Positions 40,991 through 48,603 of a DNA stretch of 64,000 bases are shown one piece after another. The stretch lies in the NCBI GenBank assembly GCA_003225315.1, contig QHZD01000035.1, forward strand, positions 1-64,000, written 5' to 3'. Origin of the DNA: Acidobacteriota bacterium (lineage in GTDB: Bacteria; Acidobacteriota; Terriglobia; Acidiferrales; UBA7541). Both the position numbers and the translations under genes were made by a program. The notes under the pieces were generated by a model, which saw only the letters and a list, made by a program, of their open reading frames with translations, was not told the origin of the DNA and did not search any database. The stretch's first letter is position 1. The number at the start of each line of letters is the position of its first letter.

Positions 40991-41847
40991 GTCCCGGCTC
41001 CTCTCACGCGCGGCATCTTGCCGAGGCCGGCCGCTTGGCCAACGAGATACGCTTGAGTGTCGAACAAGTCAGTTACGCCTATTCGGCGAATCCGGCGCAG
41101 GCCCCCCTCTTTACCCTGGAAGCCACCAGCTTTCAGGCGCGGCCCGGGGAAATTGTTGCCATTCTTGGCCCCAACGCCAGCGGAAAATCCACTTTGCTCA
41201 AATTGATCGCCGGTGCACTCGCGCCACTCTCCGGCCGCATTTTGCTCAACGGCTTCGTCACGCACTCGCTCACGCCGCGCACTCGCGCGCAGCGCATCGC
41301 CGTCGTCCAGCAGGAGAGCCGTTTGCTCTTCCCCGCCCGCGCCTGGGAATTCGTCCTTCAGGGCCGCCATGCCCACGGCCGCTCGCTGCGTTTTGAATCC
41401 GAAGACGACATCATCATCGCCAAAAACGCTCTAGCCCAGGTTGGCGCCGCTGATCTCAGCGATCGCTGGATGGATCAAATCTCCGGCGGCGAAAAGCAGC
41501 GGGTCATTCTCGCCCGAGCTTTGGCTCAGCAGCCGCTGCTTCTGCTGCTTGATGAGCCCACTCTCCATCTCGATATCGCCGCGCAGATCGGTTTGCTCGA
41601 CGCTCTTCGCCGCCTCGCCGCGGCAAATCGTTACACCGTTGTCGTCGTGACGCACGAGCTGAATCTCGCCGCCGAGTATGCCGATCAAGTCGTCTTGATG
41701 CAGCGCGGACGCTGCTTGCGTGTCGGTCCGCCCATAAACATTTACCAGCGCGAATTGCTGGAACAGGTTTTCCAGACACCGCTTACCGTGGAGCTTGGCT
41801 CCTCCGGCCGGCCGCGTGTCACGGTCTTAGCTGGAACTGAAACGTAG
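40987..41847 (+). CDS. btuD: Cobalamin ABC transporter ATP-binding protein
   Basis: 286 residues. Walker A GPNASGKST, Q-loop VVQQES, signature SGGEKQRVILARAL, Walker B LLLLDEPTLHLDIAAQ and H-loop VVTHELNLAAEYAD are all intact. The family is that of FecE/BtuD/HmuV importers. It closes the btuFCD operon and is followed by a terminator hairpin at 41852-41882. Confidence 0.95.
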   Translation: MSPGSSHARHLAEAGRLANEIRLSVEQVSYAYSANPAQAPLFTLEATSFQARPGEIVAILGPNASGKSTLLKLIAGALAPLSGRILLNGFVTHSLTPRTRAQRIAVVQQESRLLFPARAWEFVLQGRHAHGRSLRFESEDDIIIAKNALAQVGAADLSDRWMDQISGGEKQRVILARALAQQPLLLLLDEPTLHLDIAAQIGLLDALRRLAAANRYTVVVVTHELNLAAEYADQVVLMQRGRCLRVGPPINIYQRELLEQVFQTPLTVELGSSGRPRVTVLAGTET

Positions 41848-41851
41848 CGTA

Positions 41852-41882
41852 GGGGCGTCCGCCACTGTGGGCGCCCCTTTCT
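41852..41882 (+). terminator. Terminator after btuD
   Basis: GGGGCG (41852-41857) pairs with CGCCCC (41872-41877), with further inner pairs, and is followed by TTTCTC. It likely ends the btuFCD transcript five bases after the stop codon. Confidence 0.7.
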
Positions 41883-41974
41883 CGTTAACCCCAACCCTGC
41901 GGCCTTGTGCTGCAGACCACAATCACCGCGAACTCCGTGCTCGGGAAGACGGGCAACCGCTTAGCGGTTGCACT

Positions 41975-42190
41975 TGAATTGTTGATTCCAGTTCCTTCGG
42001 AATCGTCAGCCAAGTAGAAAACCGTCGCCGCCGCGCGACTGTAGGGCGGATTCAGTGTATGCGCGGGCCACTGCGGGCCAGTTGCTCCATCGCTGGGCGA
42101 CACCGCGGGAAGGCCCCGCAACGGTCCTCATTCGAAAGGGCCGGAGCTACCGCCAAGCCAGGAGACCGGCGAAGTTCGCAGCCGTGCGAT
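41975..42190 (+). promoter_or_regulatory. Cobalamin riboswitch (upstream of btuB)
   Basis: Conserved pieces appear in order: CGCGCGACTGTAGGGCGG (about 42031-42049), GCCACTGC, GCGGGAAGGCCCCGC, GGAGCTACC, and a near-perfect B12 box GCCAAGCCAGGAGACCGGC (42152-42170). A 7-bp hairpin (GTGCGAT/ATCGCAC, 42184-42205) lacks a T-run and precedes the GGAGGA ribosome site at about 42239. Control may therefore be at translation, in contrast to the first riboswitch. The 5' boundary is approximate. Confidence 0.88.
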
Positions 42191-42248
42191 TCATTTTGAT
42201 CGCACAGGTCAACCTTCAACTCCCGCGCGAGAGGGAGCGGAGGATAAA

Positions 42249-44426
42249 ATGAATAAGACTCTTCTTCGAACTGCCTTTCTTCTCTTCGCAGCTTCTGTAC
42301 TCAGCTTTTCCTTGCAAGCGCAAAGCAATTCCACGGATGCCCGTCTTTCCGGCCGTGTTACCGACGCTTCCGGCTACACCATCGCGAATGTCAGAATCAC
42401 GGCGCAACCTGAAAATGCCACCTCCCCTGCGGCTTCGGCTTCCACTGCCGCGGACGGCGCCTTTTCTCTAATCTTGCCTCCCGGCCGCTATCGAATTCGT
42501 TTCGAACGCGCCGCTTTCGTCCCTCGCGAATTTTCTCTTTCCCTGGCCGCTTCAGACTCTCGTACTCTCGACGTCAAGCTCGAAATCGCGCAAGTCTCCG
42601 AAAATGTCGTCGTCACCGCCAACTCCCAGCCTCTCGAAATCAGCCAGACTCCTGCTCCCGTCGATGTCCTCACGCCCGACGAAATCCGCCAGCGTCAGCT
42701 CGTCTCGCTCGCCGATGCTCTCGGCGCTCTTCCGGGCGCCGCCATCGCTCGCACCGGCCGCGAAGGAGGTCTCACCACCTTTTTCCTCGATGGCGGCAAC
42801 TCCAATTTCACAAAATTCTTCGTTGACGGCACGCTACTCAACGAACCCGGCGGCTTCCTCAATCTTTCCAACCAAACCTTCGACAACATCGACAAGCTCG
42901 AAGTCGTCCACGGCGCCGAAAGCGCTCTCTACGGCACCGATGCCGTGTCTGGCGTCGTCCAACTCTTCAGCCATCGCGGCGCCACGCGCGTTCCCGAACT
43001 CAATCTTTTCGCCGAAGGCGGCAGCTATTCCTCCGCGCGCGGCGGTGCTCTGGTGGCCGGCCTTCTCGGCGCGTTTGACTACTCCCTTGCAGGCTCCTAT
43101 CTCCAGACTGACGGCCAAGGATCCAACGACGCTTTTCTCAATCGCAGTTTCTCCGGCAACCTCGGCTACAGCTTCAGCGACTCCAATCATTTGCGCCTCA
43201 CCGCCAGAAGCAACTCCAGTTTCGCCGGTCTTCCAGGCCCTATCCTTTTCCTCCCGCCCAGTTTCTCTCAATTCGAACGTCTCAAGCTTCTCCTCCTGCA
43301 TCTCAGCTGGGATTTCCGCAACGGCCCGCACTGGATCCATCGCTTCAGTGGCCATGAAAACCGTACGCTGGACACCAACGCCAATCCTCCATCCTTCACT
43401 TTCGTTGACCAATTCAATCGCGCCGGTCTTCAAGAGCAATCCACCTATACGTTCCGCACCGGTGCTATCGCTGCTGGCTACGAATACGAAGTCGAGAACG
43501 CTTATCCGAGCCTCATCACCGGATTCCACGCGCGCCGTAACAACCAGGCTGGCTTTCTCGACGCCCGCTGGCAACCGTTAGCGCGCCTCACCCTCAGCGC
43601 CGGAGCCCGCGCCGAGGCCAATACGACCTTCGGCACCCGCGTTGTGCCCCGGGCCGGCGTTGTCTACGCTCTTCACAATGGCCGCGGCTTCTGGGGCGAC
43701 ACGCGCGCCCGTTTTTCCTACGGTCAGGGCTTCAAGGAGCCCGCTCTTGAGCAATCTTTCGGCAGCGATCCTTGTTTCCCAGGCAATTCCTCCCTTCGCC
43801 CCGAGCGCAGCCAGACCTATGACGCCGGTCTCGACCAGTTTCTCGCCGGTCAGCGCCTTCGACTCTCCGCCACTTATTTCAACAATCGCTTCCGCGACAT
43901 CGTCAGTTTCACTTTCGATCCCACAACGACTACCGCCTGCCAACAAGGCACCGGCACGTATTTCAACACCGATCTGGCACGTGCCCGCGGCGTCAATCTT
44001 TCTGGCGAATTGCGCCTTCGCCGATGGCTCAGCCTTGATGGCAACTACTCCCATGACGACACGCGCGTCTTGAAATCCCCCAACGCCTTCGATCCCGTTC
44101 AGATGCCCGGCAATCATCTTCTTCGCCGTCCCGTCAACTCGGGAAACCTCATCCTCAATACTTCCTATCGCCAATGGAACTTGAATCTCACCGGCTATTT
44201 CTGCGGCATTCGCACCGATAGCGATTTCCTCGGCTTCGGCCTGACTCATAATCCGGGCTACGCGCGCTTCGATATCGCTACCAGCTATCTCATCGCTCGC
44301 GGCATTTCTTTCACCGGCCGCGTCACCAATCTTTTCGACAAGCAATACCAGGACGCCCTTGGCTTCCCGGCGCTTGGCCGCGATTTCCGTCTCGGCCTCA
44401 ACTATCGCTTCACTGGAAGGAACTGA
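42249..44426 (+). CDS. btuB: TonB-dependent cobalamin receptor (BtuB-like) with N-terminal CarboxypepD-reg domain
   Basis: 725 residues. A signal peptide (LLRTAFLLFAASVLSFSLQA) is followed by a carboxypeptidase-regulatory-like domain (LSGRVTDASGYTIANVRITA ... GRYRIRFERAAFVPREFSLS). The TonB box (ENVVVTA) and plug (VDVLTPDEIRQRQLVSLADAL, then HGAESALYGTDAVSGVV) come next. A 22-strand barrel ends in GLNYRFTGRN with an aromatic residue near the C-terminus. The plug matches vitamin-B12 receptors, and the riboswitch at once upstream gives the substrate. It is followed by two genes that may share its transcript. Confidence 0.93.
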   Translation: MNKTLLRTAFLLFAASVLSFSLQAQSNSTDARLSGRVTDASGYTIANVRITAQPENATSPAASASTAADGAFSLILPPGRYRIRFERAAFVPREFSLSLAASDSRTLDVKLEIAQVSENVVVTANSQPLEISQTPAPVDVLTPDEIRQRQLVSLADALGALPGAAIARTGREGGLTTFFLDGGNSNFTKFFVDGTLLNEPGGFLNLSNQTFDNIDKLEVVHGAESALYGTDAVSGVVQLFSHRGATRVPELNLFAEGGSYSSARGGALVAGLLGAFDYSLAGSYLQTDGQGSNDAFLNRSFSGNLGYSFSDSNHLRLTARSNSSFAGLPGPILFLPPSFSQFERLKLLLLHLSWDFRNGPHWIHRFSGHENRTLDTNANPPSFTFVDQFNRAGLQEQSTYTFRTGAIAAGYEYEVENAYPSLITGFHARRNNQAGFLDARWQPLARLTLSAGARAEANTTFGTRVVPRAGVVYALHNGRGFWGDTRARFSYGQGFKEPALEQSFGSDPCFPGNSSLRPERSQTYDAGLDQFLAGQRLRLSATYFNNRFRDIVSFTFDPTTTTACQQGTGTYFNTDLARARGVNLSGELRLRRWLSLDGNYSHDDTRVLKSPNAFDPVQMPGNHLLRRPVNSGNLILNTSYRQWNLNLTGYFCGIRTDSDFLGFGLTHNPGYARFDIATSYLIARGISFTGRVTNLFDKQYQDALGFPALGRDFRLGLNYRFTGRN

Positions 44427-44526
44427 TGCCCTTTACAAACCCCATTTTCACCGATCCCATCTTCTCCGTAGAGGCGCAGCATGCTGCGCTCCATCTCGGC
44501 AAAACTCATTGCTTTGGGGGATTCTC

Positions 44527-45243
44527 TTGACAGCACTCGAACCCATTCTCTTCTGCTGGAGCGGCGGCAAAGACAGCGCCATGGCCCTGCACACGCTGCT
44601 CCAACAGAAGACTTTCCACGTCGTAGCCCTGCTCACCACAGTCACCGAAGGTTACGACCGCATCGCCATGCACGGTGTTCGCCGCGAACTTCTTCAGCGC
44701 CAGGCAGAATCCATCGGTCTCCCGCTTCACCAAGTCTTCATCCCGCCGCAATGCGTAAATCCCATCTACGAAGCGCGCATGGAGGAAGCCCTGCGCATTC
44801 ACCTCGTCCAGGGCGTCCGCACGGTCGCTTTCGGCGATATCTTCCTGGAAGACCTCCGCTCCTACCGCGAAAAAAATCTCGTCCGCGTGGGCATGACCGC
44901 GCTCTTCCCCATCTGGAAGCGCGATACCCGCGAACTAATCCGCCACTTTCACGAACAGCGTTTCCGCGCCATCGCCGCTTGCATTGACAGCAAAATTCTC
45001 GCCCCCAGCTTTGCCGGCCGCGAACTCGACGAGTCTTTCTTCCGCGACCTTCCGCCCCAAGTCGACCCTTGCGGTGAAAACGGCGAATTCCACACCTTCG
45101 TCTTCGATGGCCCCATCTTTCAATCTCCCATTCCCATTCGAACGGGAGAAGTCGTCAACCGCGATGGCTTTGTCTTTTGCGATCTCTTGCCTCAACTCTG
45201 TAGCTCACCCCGGAATTTATCCCGGCCCGGTCGGGAGGGCTGA
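44527..45243 (+). CDS. Dph6-like ATP-binding (PP-loop) enzyme in the B12 regulon
   Basis: 238 residues from TTG 44527, preceded by GGGGGA; the first ATG is too late and would remove the ATP site. The PP-loop motif CWSGGKDSAMALHTLL, the segment VALLTTVTEGYDRIAMHGVR and the GDIFLEDLRSYREKN stretch are those of the diphthine-ammonia-ligase/Dph6 family (COG2102). CGENGEFHTFVFDGPIF near the C-terminus is also diagnostic. Bacteria do not make diphthamide, so the real reaction is unknown. Its position 100 bases after btuB under a cobalamin riboswitch suggests a role with corrinoids, by context only. Confidence 0.88.
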   Translation: MTALEPILFCWSGGKDSAMALHTLLQQKTFHVVALLTTVTEGYDRIAMHGVRRELLQRQAESIGLPLHQVFIPPQCVNPIYEARMEEALRIHLVQGVRTVAFGDIFLEDLRSYREKNLVRVGMTALFPIWKRDTRELIRHFHEQRFRAIAACIDSKILAPSFAGRELDESFFRDLPPQVDPCGENGEFHTFVFDGPIFQSPIPIRTGEVVNRDGFVFCDLLPQLCSSPRNLSRPGREG

Positions 45244-45306
45244 GGCTTTACTCTGTCTTCGTCTTCGTTTTTTTGAAGTATTGCCCCAAATGGAGGAAGC
45301 ACCAAA

Positions 45307-45855
45307 ATGAATACCGAACTCTCTCAAAAAGAAAACCTGCTTTATCGTACCGTGCTCGCGCTCGCACTGATTTTGCTCGCCGCTGCCTTGCGTATCGCTC
45401 CGCACCCATGGAATTTCACCCCTGTCGGCGCCATGGCCCTCTTTTCCGGTGCGCTGCTCAAGGACCGCCGCCTCGCCTTCCTATTCCCGCTCGTTGCGCT
45501 CTTTGTGGGTGACATCTTCATCGGCTTCCACAAATTACTGCCCGTCGTTTACGCCAGCTTCCTCATCAACGTTGCCATCGGCCTCTGGCTTCGCGACCGC
45601 CGCACCGTCGCCCGCATCTCTATCGCCACGGTCCTCGGCGCTATCCAGTTCTTCTTCGTCACCAACTTCTCCGTCTGGTGGCTTCTGAACTCCTATCCAA
45701 AAACCGTTTCCGGCCTCGCCGCCTGCTATCTCGCTGGCATCCCGTTCTTCTGGAACACGCTCGCTGGCGACGCCTTCTACGCCGCGCTGCTCTTCGGCGC
45801 CTATGCCCTCGCCGAGCGTCGTTTTCCGGCTCTGCAACAAGCGTCCCAACCGTAG
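45307..45855 (+). CDS. DUF6580-like integral membrane protein in the B12 regulon
   Basis: 182 residues with about five helices: LALALILLAAALRIAPHPWN, GAMALFSGALLKDRRLAFLF, PLVALFVGDIFIGFHKLLPV, and WNTLAGDAFYAALLFGAYAL. NFTPVGAMALFSGALLKDRR and the GDIFIGFH motif match what I recall of DUF6580/ECF S-component-like proteins. GGAGGAAG precedes ATG 45307. It lies 63 bases after the Dph6-like gene. A corrinoid-related transport role is inferred from the operon. Confidence 0.82.
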   Translation: MNTELSQKENLLYRTVLALALILLAAALRIAPHPWNFTPVGAMALFSGALLKDRRLAFLFPLVALFVGDIFIGFHKLLPVVYASFLINVAIGLWLRDRRTVARISIATVLGAIQFFFVTNFSVWWLLNSYPKTVSGLAACYLAGIPFFWNTLAGDAFYAALLFGAYALAERRFPALQQASQP

Positions 45856-45864
45856 GCTTTGGTG

Positions 45865-45886
45865 GCACAGCCACTCTTGGCTGTGC
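45865..45886. repeat. Short palindromic hairpin element
   Basis: GCACAGCC and GGCTGTGC form a perfect 8-bp stem around ACTCTT, ten bases after the preceding stop codon, without a T-run. From memory, near-identical GGCACAGCCACTCTTGGCTG units recur in acidobacterial intergenic DNA, so this may be a REP-like repeat that also stops or protects mRNA. Confidence 0.55.
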
Positions 45887-45923
45887 TCCGGCGATGCAGA
45901 ACCTGCGTGGCGCCCCGATCGAT

Positions 45924-45962
45924 GACGGACGGTCCGTCTCTCCGTGCGCCTGATGCTATAAT
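45924..45962 (+). promoter_or_regulatory. Promoter of gatB with overlapping palindrome
   Basis: A consensus -10 box TATAAT (45957-45962) lies 12 bases before the gatB ATG. The expected start point is only about six bases from the ATG, and no ribosome site is visible. A perfect palindrome GACGGAC-G-GTCCGTC (45924-45938) overlaps the -35 region and could be an operator. Confidence 0.6.
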
Positions 45963-45974
45963 CTTTGTTCCTTT

Positions 45975-47459
45975 ATGCCGAAATCCGCTCCAGAGGCCAC
46001 CTCCATCGCGCCCGACGTGCTCGCCAAATACGAGCCCGTCATCGGCCTCGAAGTCCACGTGCAGCTCCTCACGCGCACAAAAATCTTCTGCGGCTGCTCC
46101 ACCCGCTTCGGCGATCCGCCCAACACCAATGTCTGTTCTGTCTGCCTCGGCCTCCCAGGCACACTTCCCGTGCTCAACAAGCGCGCCGTCAAAATGGCCA
46201 TGCGCGCCGCCCTTGCCCTGAACTGCACCGTCCACGACCATTCCCGCTTCGCCCGCAAGAACTATTTCTATCCCGATCTCCCCAAGGGCTACCAAATCTC
46301 CCAATACGAATTGCCTCTCGCCACCGGTGGCTGGCTCGAAATCGAAGTCGGCGGCGCTAAAAAACGCGTTGGCATCACCCGCCTCCATCTCGAAGAAGAC
46401 GCTGCCAAAAATCTCCACGAAGGTTTCTCGCAATCCGCCACCAAGGCCTACATTGACTACAACCGCTGCGGCACTCCGCTCAGTGAAATCGTCTCAGAGC
46501 CGGACATGCGGACTCCCGAGGAGGCCTACGCCTACCTCACCGCGCTTCGCCAGATTATGCTTTATACCGGTGTCAGCGATTGCAATATGGAAGAAGGCTC
46601 GCTCCGCTGCGACGCCAACGTCAGCGTGCGCCTGCGCGGCTCAAAAGAATTCGGCACCAAGGTCGAGGTAAAAAATCTGAATTCCTTCCGCTTTCTACAA
46701 AAGGCTCTCGAGTTCGAAATCGAGCGCCACATCGGCGTCCTCGAATCCGGCGGGCGCCTTTTCCAGGAAACGCGCCTGTGGAATCAAGCCGAAGGCCACA
46801 CCGTCTCCATGCGTTCGAAGGAAAAGGCCCACGACTACCGCTATTTCCCGGAGCCGGATCTTCTCCCCGTCCACGTCAGCTCGGCCTGGCGTGAAGAAGT
46901 CCGCCGCACCCTCCCCGAGCTCCCCGAAGCCAAGCGCGCCCGCTTCGTCGCCGCCTATAGCATCACGCCCTACGACGCCGAAGTGCTCACTAGCACGCAA
47001 TCTCTTGCCGAGTATTTCGAAGCTGTCGTCAAAGTCGGCGCTCCCGGCAAAGCCGCTGCCAACTGGATGCAAACCGAACTTCTCCGCAGCTTGAAAGATT
47101 CCGCCAAGGAAATCACTGCGAGCCCCGTTTCACCTGCCGCTCTCGCCGAACTGGTGAATCTCGTCGAATCCGCCAAAATCACCGGCGCGGTGGCAAAAAA
47201 AGTGTTCGCCGCCATGTTCGAGTCCGGCCGCACTGCCGCCGAAATCGTCGCCGCCGAAGGCCTCGGTGCCCAAGTCAGCGACGCGGCCATCGAGCAAGTC
47301 GCCAGGGAAGTCATCGCCAAAAACCCAGACAACGTGGCCAAATTCAAAGCAGGCAACGAAGGCGTCTTCAAGTTTTTCGTTGGCCAGGTCATGAAAGCCA
47401 CGCGCGGCCAGGCCAACCCCCAAGCCGTAAACGACATCCTCCGCAAGCTGCTTTCGTAA
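45975..47459 (+). CDS. gatB: Aspartyl/glutamyl-tRNA amidotransferase subunit B
   Basis: 494 residues, full length. The catalytic domain begins GLEVHVQLLTRTKIFCGCST and keeps the zinc cysteines (FCGCS ... NVCSVCLG) and LPKGYQISQYELPLATGGWL. Next come RLHLEEDAAKNLHE, YNRCGTPLSEIVSEPDMRTP and the C-terminal YqeY/helical tail ending GQANPQAVNDILRKLL. With GatA and GatC it transamidates Glu-tRNA(Gln) or Asp-tRNA(Asn). gatA and gatC are not in the window. It is notable that the tRNA-Asn gene is 34 kb away, though this need not be meaningful. Confidence 0.97.
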   Translation: MPKSAPEATSIAPDVLAKYEPVIGLEVHVQLLTRTKIFCGCSTRFGDPPNTNVCSVCLGLPGTLPVLNKRAVKMAMRAALALNCTVHDHSRFARKNYFYPDLPKGYQISQYELPLATGGWLEIEVGGAKKRVGITRLHLEEDAAKNLHEGFSQSATKAYIDYNRCGTPLSEIVSEPDMRTPEEAYAYLTALRQIMLYTGVSDCNMEEGSLRCDANVSVRLRGSKEFGTKVEVKNLNSFRFLQKALEFEIERHIGVLESGGRLFQETRLWNQAEGHTVSMRSKEKAHDYRYFPEPDLLPVHVSSAWREEVRRTLPELPEAKRARFVAAYSITPYDAEVLTSTQSLAEYFEAVVKVGAPGKAAANWMQTELLRSLKDSAKEITASPVSPAALAELVNLVESAKITGAVAKKVFAAMFESGRTAAEIVAAEGLGAQVSDAAIEQVAREVIAKNPDNVAKFKAGNEGVFKFFVGQVMKATRGQANPQAVNDILRKLLS

Positions 47460-47643
47460 GCAAAATGAAATTTGTCGTTGCTTGTTTTCGTAGAACAAGT
47501 TGCATCTCGGGCTGGCGCTGTAGCTCACACCCTTAGGCCTGAGGCTTTTGCGAGCGCGACGGCTGACCGTCGCTTTTCGGGTCTTCCCAGCCCATCGCTC
47601 GGATTCCTGTTATGCTTCCAACAACTGACCCGAGGAATGTCCC

Positions 47644-48105
47644 ATGCTCAAAGTAGGCGCCAAAGCCCCCGCCTTCCGCCTGCAATCCGACGAGGGCAAA
47701 GAACTTGCCCTCAACGACTTCGCTGGCCAGCGCGTTCTCCTTTTTTTCTTTCCCAAAGCCAGCACTCCCGGTTGAACCATCGAAGCGTCCGAGTTTCGTG
47801 ACGCAAAGAGGAAATTCGACAAGCTCGGCGTGGCCATCCTCGGGATGAGCGCTGATCCCGTCAAGGCTCTTGCTTCCTTCAAGGAAAAGCACCGACTCAA
47901 TTTCCCTTTGCTCAGCGACCCAGGGCGCAAAACCATCCAGAAGTTCGGTGTCTGGCAGAGGAAAAAGCTTATGGGCCGTACTTTCATGGGCATTATCCGA
48001 AGCTCTTTCCTCATCGGCAAAACCGGAAAAATCGAGGAACTCTGGCCCCTCGTCAGAGCCAAAGGCCACGCCTCCGAAGTCCTAGGCGTCATCTCCAAAA
48101 AATAA
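47644..48105 (+). CDS. bcp: BCP-type peroxiredoxin with in-frame UGA at the peroxidatic Cys (probable selenoprotein)
   Basis: 153 residues if UGA at 47773-47775 (codon 44) is read as selenocysteine. The frame runs from ATG 47644 (GAGGAA upstream) to TAA 48105. The UGA stands exactly where BCP/PrxQ proteins have the peroxidatic Cys: FFFPKASTPG-U-TIEASEFRD. The rest of the fold is intact: VAILGMSADPVKALASFKEK, LNFPLLSDPG, KFGVWQRKKLMG, IIRSSFLIGKTGKIEELW. The deduced protein has no cysteine, and the usual resolving-Cys position is Ser, so only Sec would make it active. A candidate bSECIS hairpin follows at 47785-47804. A point mutation or sequence error is the alternative. Confidence 0.82.
47785..47804 (+). 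promoter_or_regulatory. Candidate bacterial SECIS element
   Basis: GCGTC pairs with GACGC; a bulged T and three further pairs (CGA/TCG) lead to a GTT loop at 47793-47795. The loop lies 17 bases after the UGA, within the usual range of about 16-37 for bacterial SECIS hairpins, and starts with G as SelB-bound loops usually do. The bulged T is on the 3' side, unlike E. coli fdhF. SelB recognition is not shown. Confidence 0.55.
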
Positions 48106-48603
48106 GCCCCGTAGACTTTGCGCTCAAATCCCGTTATGGAGCGAATCCCGCCAGGCTCTCAATGGCCAAAGGCTGAAGCGGAGCCCGGCCTAAGCGCGCG
48201 ATGGCCTGGGCGAACTTCACTGCCCCCAACTCTTCCTTGACTTTCCTTAACGTTCTGGTATACTACTTTGCAGGTAAAACTTCGTAACTTTTCAGGCGCA
48301 GTCAGTCGTTGTCAAGGCAGTAGGGGGGCCCTATCCCTCGCCAAGTCATTTAGAATCAACACTGGAAGAAAAAACAGAAAAGAGCGTCTCTAACTTCCTT
48401 TAAAATCAACACTTACAGAGCCCGCCCGCAAGTGTTGATTCTAAACTACTTATGGAAATGCTAAATCCTTTAGATGCAACACTTACGTGAAACCCCGGGG
48501 GAGGGGTCCTGTTATTATTGACCAGAAATCGCCACTTTTCAGTTCGCGCCCTTATTGTGTTCGTGGTTGCGGCTTTGCCCGGCCATCGGACCCCAATTGG
48601 GGA
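48106..48603. other. Intergenic region (498 bp) with repeat cluster
   Basis: This gap lies between the convergent peroxiredoxin and glycine-zipper genes. It is AT-richer than its surroundings in 48330-48490, where four copies of a 16-base motif occur (separate entry). No gene, tRNA or strong terminator is seen. Confidence 0.6.
48349..48486. repeat. Cluster of four TTTARAATCAACACTT-like repeats, one inverted
   Basis: Copies: TTTAGAATCAACACT (48349-48363), TTTAAAATCAACACTTAC (48399-48415), inverted AAGTGTTGATTCTAAA (48430-48445), and TTTAGATGCAACACTTAC (48469-48486). Spacing is irregular (starts about 50, 31 and 39 bases apart). Copies 3 and 2 form a possible long hairpin. Too irregular and too few for a CRISPR array. 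Confidence 0.8.

Noticed and set aside
41954-41970. CAACCGC-TTA-GCGGTTG hairpin as a terminator
   Set aside because: No T-run follows on either strand; it is more likely leader structure ahead of the second riboswitch.
42834-44345. Long minus-strand open frames of about 250 residues each inside btuB
   Set aside because: They lie wholly antisense to a clear TonB-dependent receptor, have low-complexity Ala/Glu/Gly composition and no ribosome site; they mirror codon bias.
48349-48486. Possible mini-CRISPR array
   Set aside because: Only four units, one inverted, spacers of unequal length, repeat only 16 bases, and no cas gene nearby.
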